From contig CAMHJT010000002.1 of NCBI GenBank assembly GCA_946185495.1, positions 1-47,259 on the forward strand: a stretch of 47,259 nt of DNA, given 5' to 3'. Positions within the stretch are counted from its first letter, which is position 1, and every line of letters begins with the position of its first letter. Under the pieces are notes generated by a model. That model was given only the letters and a program-made list of their open reading frames with translations, made no database searches and had not been told where the DNA came from. This DNA comes from an uncultured Clostridiaceae bacterium (GTDB taxonomy: Bacteria > Bacillota > Clostridia > Lachnospirales > Lachnospiraceae). Shown here piece by piece: positions 33,556 to 42,789 of this stretch. A program made the position numbers and the translations under genes.

Positions 33556-36120
33556 ATGAGACGCGCGGTATGGGTGGTTGGCAGAGATAGAAAACAGATG
33601 CTGGAGCTACAAAGACAGGTCAATTCTACCGGCAGCATGAAGGCGCTGTGCATGCTTTCCATGGAGGCGGTGGAGCGTGCGCTCTGCCTGGTGAAGGAGC
33701 AGCCGGAAAACCCTATGTATGATCCATCCCTGATCCTGCTGGATTATGATGTGGAAAAGGGGGAAGGATTCCGGACGACGGCTCTTTTGGCAGACAGCGA
33801 GCGGATCGCGGGAGTGCCTGTCTTTTACAGTGTCGGCAGGGGGCAGGAGCAGGCGGAGACCGAGTGCTATGAGAGGGGCGCGGCCATGGTGGTGTGCAAG
33901 CCGTTTTCAGCGTTGGAAATTTCACGGATCGAGCACATCGCGTGGCAGTATGAGAAGTCTAGAAATTATGAGAAGCTGCTGCAATCACAGGCGTCCAATC
34001 TGCAGGCTGCGAGGGAGATCCTGAACCTGAACCGGCAGCTGCAGATGAGAAATGAACTGTTATATCAGGTTTTTGGAAAGTATTTTTCAGATGAAGTGCT
34101 TCATAAAATCCTCGAGCATCCTGAACTGGCGTCCATCGGCGGCGAGAAGCGCGAGGTGACAATATTGATGTCGGATCTGAGGGGATTCACTTCAACCTGC
34201 GAGGATATGGAGCCGGAGGAGGTGACAGAGCTCCTCAACTATTATTTTGGAAGGATGGCACAGCTGATTTCAGAGTACCACGGCACGGTGATTGAATATC
34301 TGGGAGATGGAATCCTTGCGGTTTTTGGCGCGGTGATGGATTCCGGACAGCATACGGCGGATGCCATTGCGGCAGGGATAGCCATGCAAAATGCCATGAA
34401 GGAGATACATGGCTTTTGTGAAGAAAAGGGATATCCGGTGCTGGAAATGGGCATTGGCATTCACAGGGGCATGGTGTTTATCGGCAATGTCGGATCGGAA
34501 AAGCTGATGCGCTACAACGTGATCGGAAAGGCGGTCAACGAGTGTTCCAGAATAGAGAACTGCTCGGTAGGGGGGCAGATTCTCGTATCGGAGGAAACCA
34601 TCCGGAAGGCAGGATGCCCCATTGCGGTGGAGGAGGAATTTGAGGTCAGGGTCAAGGGACTCAGGCATCCGGTCATGGTCTGTGAGGTCAGGGGAATGGG
34701 AGGCAGCTATGGGTTAAGCCTTGTGGAAACGGATATGGAGGAGCTTCGGGTCGTAGGCATCCCGGTCTTTTTCTGTATCCATATAATAGAAGGAAAGCTG
34801 GTGAAGAAGCAGGCGTTCCGGACAAGGCTTAAGAAGCTGTCGGACAAGCGGGCTGTTGTGGAACAGACGGAGGCGGTGATCCCGCTGTATGCGGATGTGG
34901 AGATAGAGATTGAGGAGCCCGACAGGCAGGTGTTCCGGGGGGTTTACGCGAAGGTGGTCGCAAATCGCGGAACGGATGTGTGCCTGCATTTTACACATGC
35001 CAACCGGAGGTTCAGGGAATTTTCGGAGCGCATGATCAGTGAAGTAGAGCATTATATTATAGATGGAAGGACAGGCGGGAACGGAAAGAGAAAACTGTCC
35101 GGGGAAGCGGAAGGAGGATATGACAGGATGGCACAGAGATATGGCTTTGAGGATACGCGTATCGTCGGAAGAATACATCAGGGGGAATCCATGTTTTACA
35201 GCAGGGAGGATTCCTTTGGGATCATTCCGCTTACAGGAGAATCAGACCCTGCCGGTACAGAGGATCCTGTTTTATACAGGCAGCTGGCTGAGGACCAAAA
35301 CTGCAGGTATCTTTTGCTTGTATCCCTTGGAAAGGGAGAATTCAGACTTCAGGCAGTGAGCAGGTCGCCGGAGGTGCGGGCTGTGGAGTTTCTGGATTCC
35401 TTTCTTGGTGATTACGGCCTGGTCAGGGGAGGCGCGGATTATGCGGAGGCGAGAATTCCGGAGGCCATCCTCAGGGTTATGATGACGGGGCAGGGGATTT
35501 CTGAACCGATGGAGTTTTTCTTTCACTGTACACGGGATTATTTCGAACAGTGTGAGTGCATTGACGCATCTGCCGGAAATACAGAAGGCATACCGGGAAG
35601 GGATAAGATGCGGCATTACAGGAAAAAACGCAGGCCGTGGGCGTATGTGAGATCCTGCGATGTGGTGCCGGAGGGAGAACAGTTCCGGATCCGGTCGCTT
35701 GAAAATGAATCCGGGCTTATATTTGCCGCGAGCCCGGAGCTATATGTCATGGTCGGCTGCCGGGGAGAGATCTACCATATTGAAAGGTCAAAATTTGAAA
35801 GCACTTATGAGGCGACCTCGGAGCCATTTGATGTTTTTACACAGATGACGGAGTTTCTGCCGGAGGTCGAGACGATTCCGGACCACCGTTTTATCAGCCT
35901 GGACGAGCTGGCTGTGCTCTGTTATCCGAAGACGTCAGGGGGAATTTACGCAAGGCAGCTTGAACGGAGGGCGAAGGTGTTTCCTGTGGGAGGCGACGGG
36001 GAATACTATCTGGGACACCCTGGAGATTATCTTGTTGTGCGGGCGGATGATCCCTGCGACTGCTATATCGTGAGGAAGGATGTTTTTCTGGAGACATATG
36101 AGGAAGCATTGGATTTGTGA
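33556..36120 (+). CDS. receiver-like/class III nucleotide cyclase multidomain protein
   Basis: 854 aa from the ATG at 33556 behind AAGGAGGAATTGCCGG. Residues 1-130 form a receiver-like domain (Asp63 in LILLDYD, Lys115 in VVCKPF), but the N-terminal acidic pair is replaced by VVGRD, so phosphorylation is uncertain. A coiled coil (130-170) leads to a class III cyclase domain (195-385) with metal Asp207 (MSDLRGFTS) and Asp251 (YLGDGILAVFG) and transition-state Asn328/Arg332 (AVNECSRIE). The base-selecting positions are Glu247 and Asn321, unlike the Lys and Thr/Asp of most adenylate cyclases. A PilZ-like beta region (about 395-490) and about 350 unassigned residues follow. The end has two similar blocks, SPELYVMV..YHIERSKFESTY and PGDYLVVR..YIVRKDVFLETY. 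Confidence 0.85.
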   Translation: MRRAVWVVGRDRKQMLELQRQVNSTGSMKALCMLSMEAVERALCLVKEQPENPMYDPSLILLDYDVEKGEGFRTTALLADSERIAGVPVFYSVGRGQEQAETECYERGAAMVVCKPFSALEISRIEHIAWQYEKSRNYEKLLQSQASNLQAAREILNLNRQLQMRNELLYQVFGKYFSDEVLHKILEHPELASIGGEKREVTILMSDLRGFTSTCEDMEPEEVTELLNYYFGRMAQLISEYHGTVIEYLGDGILAVFGAVMDSGQHTADAIAAGIAMQNAMKEIHGFCEEKGYPVLEMGIGIHRGMVFIGNVGSEKLMRYNVIGKAVNECSRIENCSVGGQILVSEETIRKAGCPIAVEEEFEVRVKGLRHPVMVCEVRGMGGSYGLSLVETDMEELRVVGIPVFFCIHIIEGKLVKKQAFRTRLKKLSDKRAVVEQTEAVIPLYADVEIEIEEPDRQVFRGVYAKVVANRGTDVCLHFTHANRRFREFSERMISEVEHYIIDGRTGGNGKRKLSGEAEGGYDRMAQRYGFEDTRIVGRIHQGESMFYSREDSFGIIPLTGESDPAGTEDPVLYRQLAEDQNCRYLLLVSLGKGEFRLQAVSRSPEVRAVEFLDSFLGDYGLVRGGADYAEARIPEAILRVMMTGQGISEPMEFFFHCTRDYFEQCECIDASAGNTEGIPGRDKMRHYRKKRRPWAYVRSCDVVPEGEQFRIRSLENESGLIFAASPELYVMVGCRGEIYHIERSKFESTYEATSEPFDVFTQMTEFLPEVETIPDHRFISLDELAVLCYPKTSGGIYARQLERRAKVFPVGGDGEYYLGHPGDYLVVRADDPCDCYIVRKDVFLETYEEALDL

Positions 36121-36137
36121 CGAAAATGAAATTTGTG

Positions 36138-36166
36138 TTGAAAAATGTTTCAATTCAAGATATAAT
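36138..36166 (+). promoter_or_regulatory. sigma-A promoter of the second MCP gene
   Basis: -35 TTGAAA (36138-36143), 17-bp spacer, -10 TATAAT (36161-36166). It starts just after the cyclase stop codon and leaves a leader of roughly 150-200 nt in which no known riboswitch was recognised. Confidence 0.75.
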
Positions 36167-36324
36167 ACTGTATAGGTTTTCATGCAAGTGATTTCAACAA
36201 GGGATATCTGCGTCAGAGTGGAACGGATCGTCCGGACATCGGGACATAAGACCGCGAAGGGTCATGCACAAGGCGGCTGTGCGCAGGATGCAGGGCAGGA
36301 TCTTTTATGGCAGATATCTGAAAA

Positions 36325-37632
36325 ATGAGGAAAGGAGCGCGTAGCAAAGGACAAAATCTACGCAAAGGAGCCATGAGAGTTAAGACAAGATTTATTATGT
36401 GCGGTATTGTGCCGGCCATTGTCATGACGATCGTTTTTGTTGTGCTTACCGTGAAGAGGGCAGGCGGAATCGGCGGTGCCGTCAAGGACTGTCTCTGGGT
36501 GCTTCCGTTTCTGGTCGCGTGTATCGTGATGGAGATCATCATGTCCAAAAAGACTGTGAGGGGGATTGAGGAAGAGACCAACATGATCGCGAAGATGGCA
36601 GACGGTAACCTGGATTTCAATCTTCATGAGGAGGGCAAGCTCGGCCATGACGAGATCGCACAGATCCGCCATTCTGTGATCCACCTTCAGCAGGAGATCA
36701 GGCAGCTAGTGGAGGGACTGAATGTGGACGCTGAGAAGCTGAAGTCGGACAGTATGGATTTCTCTTCCAAGTTCGCAAGCATTCAGGAGAGCGTGGAGAA
36801 TATCAATGTAGCCGTCAGGGAGATCGCGGAGGGCAATACGATCCTCGCGCAGGAGGCGACCTCCGAGGCGGAGCAGATCATGAATATGTCCATGAGCATT
36901 GATGGCAATATTTCCAGCATTAAGGGACTGGATTCCTCTGTGAAAAACATGACCCGTTTCGCAGAGTATGTAAAAGGCATTCTGAATGAGCTCAAGGAGA
37001 TCAGTGATAAGGTGAATGAGAACATTATCGCTGTGACACAGAAGACGCTTGAGACCAATGAGTCCGCTGACAACATCAATAAGGTTGTTCAGATGATCCA
37101 GGAGATTTCCGAACAGACCAACCTTTTGTCCCTGAACGCGAGCATTGAGGCAGCCAGGGCGGGTGAAGCAGGCAAGGGCTTCTCGGTTGTTGCCGGCGAG
37201 ATCATGAAGCTGGCGCAGGAGTCTTCCGACAACGCGACACAGATCAACGCCATTGTGGAAGAGCTTTCAAGAAATTCGCTGGAGAATGTGGACATGATGA
37301 AGGAAGTGGATGAGATCTCCAGTCTCCAGAAGGAGAAGCTGGTCGAGACGCTTCACGCTTTTGTGGATCTGGAGAAAGAGGTATCCATCGTGGATGACGC
37401 CAGCCACAGCATTTCAGAGAGTATTGAAGAACTGAATAAGCAGAAGGTAGCGATCAACGAGTCGATCGAGCAGCTTGCGGCCATTTCGGAGGAGAACGCC
37501 GCATCGACCGAGCAGACCAGCGCAAGCATGCATGAAGTGACAGATATTCTGGATATTCTGCTTTCAGAATCTCAGGAGCTTCTGCAGATTAGCGAGGATA
37601 TTCACAAACAGACAGAGGTGTTCAGCTTTTAA
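36325..37632 (+). CDS. methyl-accepting chemotaxis-like protein with short membrane anchor
   Basis: 435 aa from 36325. An alternative ATG at 36373 ([11 protein letters not shown]) gives a more typical N-terminus, but its AAAGGAG is only 2 nt away; the start is therefore uncertain. Two helices (about 22-42 and 52-70) are separated by only a short loop, so there is no real external sensor domain. A HAMP-like segment and a long coiled coil follow, with the tip [20 protein letters not shown] then [19 protein letters not shown]. It probably relays an intracellular or membrane-state signal. It follows the cyclase gene, from its own promoter. Confidence 0.9.
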   Translation: MRKGARSKGQNLRKGAMRVKTRFIMCGIVPAIVMTIVFVVLTVKRAGGIGGAVKDCLWVLPFLVACIVMEIIMSKKTVRGIEEETNMIAKMADGNLDFNLHEEGKLGHDEIAQIRHSVIHLQQEIRQLVEGLNVDAEKLKSDSMDFSSKFASIQESVENINVAVREIAEGNTILAQEATSEAEQIMNMSMSIDGNISSIKGLDSSVKNMTRFAEYVKGILNELKEISDKVNENIIAVTQKTLETNESADNINKVVQMIQEISEQTNLLSLNASIEAARAGEAGKGFSVVAGEIMKLAQESSDNATQINAIVEELSRNSLENVDMMKEVDEISSLQKEKLVETLHAFVDLEKEVSIVDDASHSISESIEELNKQKVAINESIEQLAAISEENAASTEQTSASMHEVTDILDILLSESQELLQISEDIHKQTEVFSF

Positions 37633-37663
37633 CAGGTCGTTTGTACAGATAAAATGGAAGCAG

Positions 37664-37696
37664 GATAAAAGGAATCACGTCGTGATTCCTTTTATC
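37664..37696. terminator. perfect 33-nt palindromic terminator
   Basis: GATAAAAGGAATCACG, a single T, then CGTGATTCCTTTTATC: 16 complementary positions around one central base. It follows the MCP stop by 31 bp. The T-rich end of each arm suits termination in both directions. Confidence 0.75.
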
Positions 37697-37800
37697 ATAT
37701 CATCTGACGTATATGGGAAGTTATATAGACCGGCCGGTGTCAGCCGGTGTTGAAAAATCCGTTTTCATGGAAACCGGCTTAATGATCAGGAGGAAGAGGA

Positions 37801-39819
37801 ATGAAGACCGCGGGAAAACATTTGCTGCATGATTACCGTTTGAGCCATATTTTCAAGAGAAGCATGCTTGTGATTGGTATATTATCACTGGCATGCGGGT
37901 ATCCTGCGAAGGAGAGTGTGAACGCCGGGGAGATGGACAGGGAGCATCCGGTTTCATCTTACTGGCTGAAGCCATCCAGCCTGCACTATGCGGAGGATGA
38001 CGATGTCCTGCCCCAAAGGGGCGCTGCGCTTTCCTATGTCTATGACGCGAGGGATAATGGCTGGATCACGCCTGTGAAGGATCAGGGACGCAATCAGACC
38101 TGCTGGGCTTTCTCATCCCTTGCGGTCATGGAGGCCAATCTGATCAAGAACGGAAAGGCTGATGCTTCGATTGACCTGTCAGAGAATCAGTTTGCGTATT
38201 TCTTCTACAACCGGAAGACGGATGCCCTTGGATACACGAAGGATGATTACAACCTCAATAGAAATGGAAATTACCTGTCGGGAGGCGGAACCCTGTGGGG
38301 CTCCGGGCTGGCGCTTGCAACATGGGCCGGCGTGACAACAGAGGACAGATGCCCTTACCTGTCCCTTCCGTCCGGAGATCTGTGTTATGAGGCTCTGTAT
38401 TCTGTACGGGATGTGTATATGTATGAATACAACGCGCAGAAGCTGAGCAGTACGATCGCGACCGTTAAGCAGGCGGTTCTGGCTCACGGCGCAGTCGCTG
38501 TCGGCATCAATTTTGATACCGACAACTACTATAATGAAGAGACCGCTGCCTATTACTATCCGGATAAGGATCAGAGCGGAAACCATGCGGTGACAATTAT
38601 CGGCTGGGATGACGGCTATTCCAGGGATAATTTTGTCGTGAAGCCTTCAGGCAACGGTGCATGGATCGTAAAAAACAGCTATGGCACTGACTTTGGGGAT
38701 CAGGGATACAATTATGTCTCTTATGAGGACGCGTCCCTCGGCGAGATGATGTCCTTTGAGGTTGTGACGAAGGAAGAACAGTATGACAACAATTACCAGC
38801 ATGACGGAACAGCCAATCCGGCCTTCAGCTACAATAAGGCAGACTGGTATGCCAATGTCTTTACGGCCAAGGGAGCTGACGGGTATAATGAAGAGCTGAA
38901 GGCGGTGGGAATCGATGTGAGATCGGTAGGCACCAGGTATGAGGTACAGGTCTATACAGGCCTTTCCAGCATATCCAAGCCTACCAGCGGAACCAAGGTC
39001 TTTTCCTCATCGGTTAAGGGGACTTTCGCTGAAGCCGGATATCATACCGTTGTTCTTCCGAAGACAGTTTCCCTGACGGCAGGGGAGAGGTTTTCTGTTG
39101 TGGTACGGTTGACAGACCAGTACGGCGGCCTTGGATATCTTGGGATCGATTCATCCCTTGTCAACAGGTGGATCAACTTTGTCGCAAGCACCAAGGAGAA
39201 CCAGTCCTTTATCAAGGTAGACGGGAACTGGTATGATCTGGGAAATGAGCTGAACGCGAACGCAAGGATCAAGGCCTATACCAACCGGACCAGGGAAAAA
39301 TCCGTGTTTCAGCTGAGCAGCAAGACGCTGGGCGTGTCAAAGGGCAGTTCGGAGAAGCTTTCTCTGAAGACAAAGGTTTCCGGGGTTTACAGGGATGTCA
39401 CCTGGAAATCCCTTAATAAAAAGGTTGCCGAGGTTTCCGGAAATGGAACTGTAAAGGGCAAATCTGCCGGTACCACGACGGTGACGGCCGTGTTTGTACA
39501 GGGGGCAAAGAAAAAGGCGTTAAAATGCAAGGTCACAGTCGGTCCCTCCAGGATCAAGGGCTTCTATGTTACAGGTGGAAAGAAGCTGACGCTCAGATGG
39601 AACAAGCATGAGGAGGCGGACGGCTTTGAGGTCTATTACGCGAAGAAGAAGGACGGCACCTTCAAGAAGCTGATGACGGTTGGAAATGGCAGTAAGACGC
39701 GTGCTGCCAAAAAGCTGGGCTCCGGCAAGTATTATTTTAAAATGCGTCCCTACGCCAGCCAGAAGAAGAGTAAGCTGTACGGAAGCTTTACGGCAGTAAA
39801 GAGCGCGGTTTTAAAATGA
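37801..39819 (+). CDS. secreted papain-family (C1) cysteine protease with lectin-like and Ig-like domains
   Basis: 672 aa. N-terminal signal/anchor helix (about 19-34), then a short propeptide. The protease domain (about 75-325) has Gln95 in PVKDQG, nucleophile Cys101 in QTCWAFSS, His262 in GNHAVTIIGWDD and Asn292 in IVKNSYG. A lectin-like beta domain follows (about 345-490, NKADWYANVFTAKG, VQVYTGLSSISKP). Then comes a Big_2-type Ig-like repeat (about 497-575, SSKTLGVSKGSSEKLSLKTK, ATGTT-like SAGTTTVTAVF) and a fibronectin-like C-terminus. This is the usual clostridial cell-surface C1 protease layout. Extracellular peptide or mucin-associated substrates are plausible. Confidence 0.9.
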   Translation: MKTAGKHLLHDYRLSHIFKRSMLVIGILSLACGYPAKESVNAGEMDREHPVSSYWLKPSSLHYAEDDDVLPQRGAALSYVYDARDNGWITPVKDQGRNQTCWAFSSLAVMEANLIKNGKADASIDLSENQFAYFFYNRKTDALGYTKDDYNLNRNGNYLSGGGTLWGSGLALATWAGVTTEDRCPYLSLPSGDLCYEALYSVRDVYMYEYNAQKLSSTIATVKQAVLAHGAVAVGINFDTDNYYNEETAAYYYPDKDQSGNHAVTIIGWDDGYSRDNFVVKPSGNGAWIVKNSYGTDFGDQGYNYVSYEDASLGEMMSFEVVTKEEQYDNNYQHDGTANPAFSYNKADWYANVFTAKGADGYNEELKAVGIDVRSVGTRYEVQVYTGLSSISKPTSGTKVFSSSVKGTFAEAGYHTVVLPKTVSLTAGERFSVVVRLTDQYGGLGYLGIDSSLVNRWINFVASTKENQSFIKVDGNWYDLGNELNANARIKAYTNRTREKSVFQLSSKTLGVSKGSSEKLSLKTKVSGVYRDVTWKSLNKKVAEVSGNGTVKGKSAGTTTVTAVFVQGAKKKALKCKVTVGPSRIKGFYVTGGKKLTLRWNKHEEADGFEVYYAKKKDGTFKKLMTVGNGSKTRAAKKLGSGKYYFKMRPYASQKKSKLYGSFTAVKSAVLK

Positions 39820-39963
39820 CGGGTGCGGTTTTGAAGCGCTGTAAGAAATGAGACGAAGCGCTCAGATGCAGTTGATGTTTGATGGAAAACGCGGTGTTTC
39901 ATCCAGGGTTGAATTGCTGCGAAGAGTTTACAGATTATCAGGATTTAAATAAGGAATGGAGAT

Positions 39964-41061
39964 ATGGAAGATAAAAAAATTGTATTGCTGATCGATGCCG
40001 AGAATACAAGCGCGAAATATGCGGACTGTATCATGCATTATCTGGAAAAACAGGGCATTATTATCAGCGCCAGAATTTATGGGGATTTTATTAACAATAT
40101 CAATGTGAAGGGTTGGAATCAGAAGGCTGTCCAGTATGAGATGGAACAGAAGCAGCAGCTGACTACGAGCGCGGGAAAAAACGCGTCCGATATCGCGCTT
40201 GTCATTGACGCGATGGATCTGCTCTATTTGAAGACCATCGATACTTTCTGCATTGTCACATCAGATGGTGATTTTGTCAATCTGGTAAAACGCATCCGGG
40301 AAAATGGCATTGAGGTCATTGGCATGGGTAAGGCAGACGCCTCCAGACGTCTTGGAAGGGTATGCGACCAGTATCTGGATTTCGAGGAGATGGAGGAGGA
40401 GATGAAGGAGGAGATGAAGGAGGAATTAAAGGAAAAGACGAAGAATTCCTCCAGGAACAGGAAGGCGGACGGCAAGGGTGAAAAGGCGTCCGCGAAGGGG
40501 AAGAAACCGGATGACAGGCAGTCCGGGAAAAAAGCTGAGCCGGAACAGCAGGAAAAATATGTGGAACCTCTGAAAAATATTAAGATGGCGATGAACGAAC
40601 TGATACAGCAGGATGAGAATTCCGGCAAGACATCAGAGCCGGGGAGCATCAAGAGCCGGTTGCAGCTCAGGTATCCGGGCTTTGACGAGAGGGATTACGG
40701 GTACAAGTCCATCGGGGAGCTGATTGACAAGGAGACGAAATTCGAGATCTGCCAGGATGGAAAGCACATCTATGTGCGCTCCGCCAAAAGAAACATGGAA
40801 AAGGAAGAGGCGGAGAACCTCCTGCTGGAGCAGGTCTGCACATTTCTTTTGGAGACCTTCCCGGAGAAGGTGATCAGCATGCAGGAGCTGCCCGCTTTTG
40901 GAAAGAAGCTGCATGGCGCGTATCCGGATTTCCATTACAAGGATTACGGGTATGGGAAGCTGTCGGTGTTTTTGGAGGAGCTGGGGTTTGTGATCTACCA
41001 CAGCGAGGCGAAGGAAACCGGGGAAGCCGGCGGAAATGATTCAGCAGATGTTCAGGAGTAA
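39964..41061 (+). CDS. NYN-domain nuclease with two OST-HTH/LOTUS domains
   Basis: 365 aa, start behind AAGGAATGGAGAT. The NYN (LabA/DUF88, PIN-like) domain (about 1-145) has Asp11 in LLIDAENTS, Asp76/Asp82 in SDIALVIDAMD and Asp101/Asp103 in TSDGDFVNL, the acidic set expected for metal-dependent RNA cleavage. A Lys/Glu-rich linker (about 145-200) follows. Two LOTUS winged-helix domains come last: one at about 205-275 with LRYPGFDERDYGYKSIGELI, one at about 285-350 with AYPDFHYKDYGYGKLSVFLE. LOTUS domains bind RNA, including G-quadruplexes, in characterised relatives. The gap 39820-39963 holds nothing recognised. Confidence 0.9.
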   Translation: MEDKKIVLLIDAENTSAKYADCIMHYLEKQGIIISARIYGDFINNINVKGWNQKAVQYEMEQKQQLTTSAGKNASDIALVIDAMDLLYLKTIDTFCIVTSDGDFVNLVKRIRENGIEVIGMGKADASRRLGRVCDQYLDFEEMEEEMKEEMKEELKEKTKNSSRNRKADGKGEKASAKGKKPDDRQSGKKAEPEQQEKYVEPLKNIKMAMNELIQQDENSGKTSEPGSIKSRLQLRYPGFDERDYGYKSIGELIDKETKFEICQDGKHIYVRSAKRNMEKEEAENLLLEQVCTFLLETFPEKVISMQELPAFGKKLHGAYPDFHYKDYGYGKLSVFLEELGFVIYHSEAKETGEAGGNDSADVQE

Positions 41062-41107
41062 GCTATAACAGGAATGCGCATTTATCGAGGAGGAAGGGGG
41101 AGGACAG

Positions 41108-42667
41108 ATGAATCAGAAGCTCAAGGAAAAGATTGTGGAGTCGCTTTCATCTGTCCTCCCCATTACCCTGATCGTGCTGGTAGTGGGCGTGATACTGATT
41201 CCGATCGATCTTGGCGCACTGGTGCTCTTTATTACCGGGGCGGTGATGCTGATCTTTGGCATGGGTTTTTTCCAGCTGGGAGCGGAGATGGCGCTGTCAC
41301 CGCTAGGAGAGGGAATCGGCGCGGCGCTTTCCAGAAAAAAGAGGCTGAGATCAGTCCTTGCCATCATGTTCCTGATGGGCGTGATCATTACTATTTCCGA
41401 GCCTGACCTGCAGGTGCTTGCCGGCCAGGTTCCCGCTGTTCCAAACCGTATCCTGATCTGGACGGTAGCGGGCGGCGTGGGAGTATTTCTTGCTATGGCA
41501 GTGTTCCGGATCTTTCTCCAGATCCGGCTGTCTGATATTCTGATCGTTCTGTACGCTGTTGTGCTGATAGCGTCTTTTCTGGTTCCCCGGGATTTTGTAG
41601 CCGTAGCGTTTGATTCCGGCGGCGTCACGACAGGGCCGATGACAGTACCGTTTATTATGGCGACCGGAATCGGGCTGGCCTCTGTGCGCGGTGATAAAAA
41701 TGCGGCAAATGACAGCTTCGGACTGGTGGCGCTGTCCAGTGTGGGACCTGTGCTGGCGGTGATGGTTCTGGGGTGCTTTTTTCGACCTGCGGGCGCCCGG
41801 CTTTCCGGCGTGACGCTTGCCGAGGTGGTTACCACGCGCGATGTGGTCAGGGTGTTCCTCCAGAACCTTCCACGGTATATGCATGAGGTGATGATATCCT
41901 TTGTGCCGGTTCTTCTGGTATTCCTGGTATTCCAGCTATGCTCTGCCCAGTTTAAGCCGCGTCAGGTCATGAGAATTCTGATCGGGTTTACATATACCTA
42001 TATCGGTCTGGTGCTGTTTCTATGCGGCGTAAATGTCGGATTCGCGCCTGTGGGGACTTTTCTGGGCAGGGCGCTGGCGGGCCTGGAACAGCGCTGGGTG
42101 CTGGTTCCCATCGGAGTGCTGATCGGGTATTTTATTGTAAAGGCAGAGCCGGCCATACAGGTATTAAACCGGCAGGTTGCAGCAGCGACAGACGGTGCGA
42201 TCCCGGCACAGGATATGAACCGCTGCCTGTCGGCTGGCGTTGCCATCAGCGTCGGGCTGGCCATGCTGAGGGTGTTGACCGGGTTGCCGCTTTACTGGAT
42301 CGTCATTCCGGGATATTTGTCTGCCCTGCTGCTGTCCAAGCTGGTGCCGGGCATGTTTGTCGGCATTGCGTTTGATTCCGGAGGTGTTGCCAGCGGACCG
42401 ATGACCACAACCTTCCTGCTGCCCCTAAGCATTGGCGCGAGCGAGGAACTGGGAGGGAGCATTTTGACAGACGCGTTTGGAGTGGTGGCGCTGGTGGCGC
42501 TGACGCCGCTGATCGCTGTACAGTTGATGGGCTTCAAATACCAGATGGAGGAGAAGCGGCAGCTAAAAACGGGGATAAAGCAGGAGGCCGCAGCACAGGA
42601 TGTCTATTATTTTGACGGGCCGGAGACTGCACAACGGGATGCCTGCTGCCCTGACGGGCAGGATTAG
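41108..42667 (+). CDS. DUF1538 multi-pass membrane protein
   Basis: 519 aa with at least twelve hydrophobic helices in two homologous halves. The signature AFDSGGVTTGPMTVPFIMA in half 1 (about residues 175-195) recurs as AFDSGGVASGPMTTTFLLP in half 2. These broken, Gly/Ser-rich repeats with DSGG are the kind found in ion-coupled transporters. The substrate is unproven. The start follows AGGAAGGGGGAGGACAG. The PII-like gene lies 296 bp downstream, a pairing known for this family, which implies regulation of transport by PII. Confidence 0.88.
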   Translation: MNQKLKEKIVESLSSVLPITLIVLVVGVILIPIDLGALVLFITGAVMLIFGMGFFQLGAEMALSPLGEGIGAALSRKKRLRSVLAIMFLMGVIITISEPDLQVLAGQVPAVPNRILIWTVAGGVGVFLAMAVFRIFLQIRLSDILIVLYAVVLIASFLVPRDFVAVAFDSGGVTTGPMTVPFIMATGIGLASVRGDKNAANDSFGLVALSSVGPVLAVMVLGCFFRPAGARLSGVTLAEVVTTRDVVRVFLQNLPRYMHEVMISFVPVLLVFLVFQLCSAQFKPRQVMRILIGFTYTYIGLVLFLCGVNVGFAPVGTFLGRALAGLEQRWVLVPIGVLIGYFIVKAEPAIQVLNRQVAAATDGAIPAQDMNRCLSAGVAISVGLAMLRVLTGLPLYWIVIPGYLSALLLSKLVPGMFVGIAFDSGGVASGPMTTTFLLPLSIGASEELGGSILTDAFGVVALVALTPLIAVQLMGFKYQMEEKRQLKTGIKQEAAAQDVYYFDGPETAQRDACCPDGQD

Positions 42668-42789
42668 CTCCCGCATGAAAAATCTGCCTTATCTAAACCT
42701 ATACGGATTGAAAGATGGCGCGCCGGACGACAGAGGAGCTTTTGTTCAGCAGCGGAGGGTTCAGCAGCTGGGTAATTACTTGAAAAAAA

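Noticed and set aside
28102-36120. known defence systems (Thoeris, CBASS, Pycsar)
   Set aside because: No ThsA, CD-NTase or matching effector is next to the TIR or cyclase, so none of these names is supported.
36167-36324. possible c-di-GMP (GEMM) riboswitch before the second MCP, from GGTCATGCACAAGGC
   Set aside because: Only this short piece resembles GEMM; the conserved GGGACGCAAAGCCTCCGG-type half and the tetraloop receptor are not present.
40380-40440. short purine-rich tandem repeat as a CRISPR-like or regulatory array
   Set aside because: It encodes the Glu/Lys-rich linker of the NYN-LOTUS protein in frame and has no spacers.
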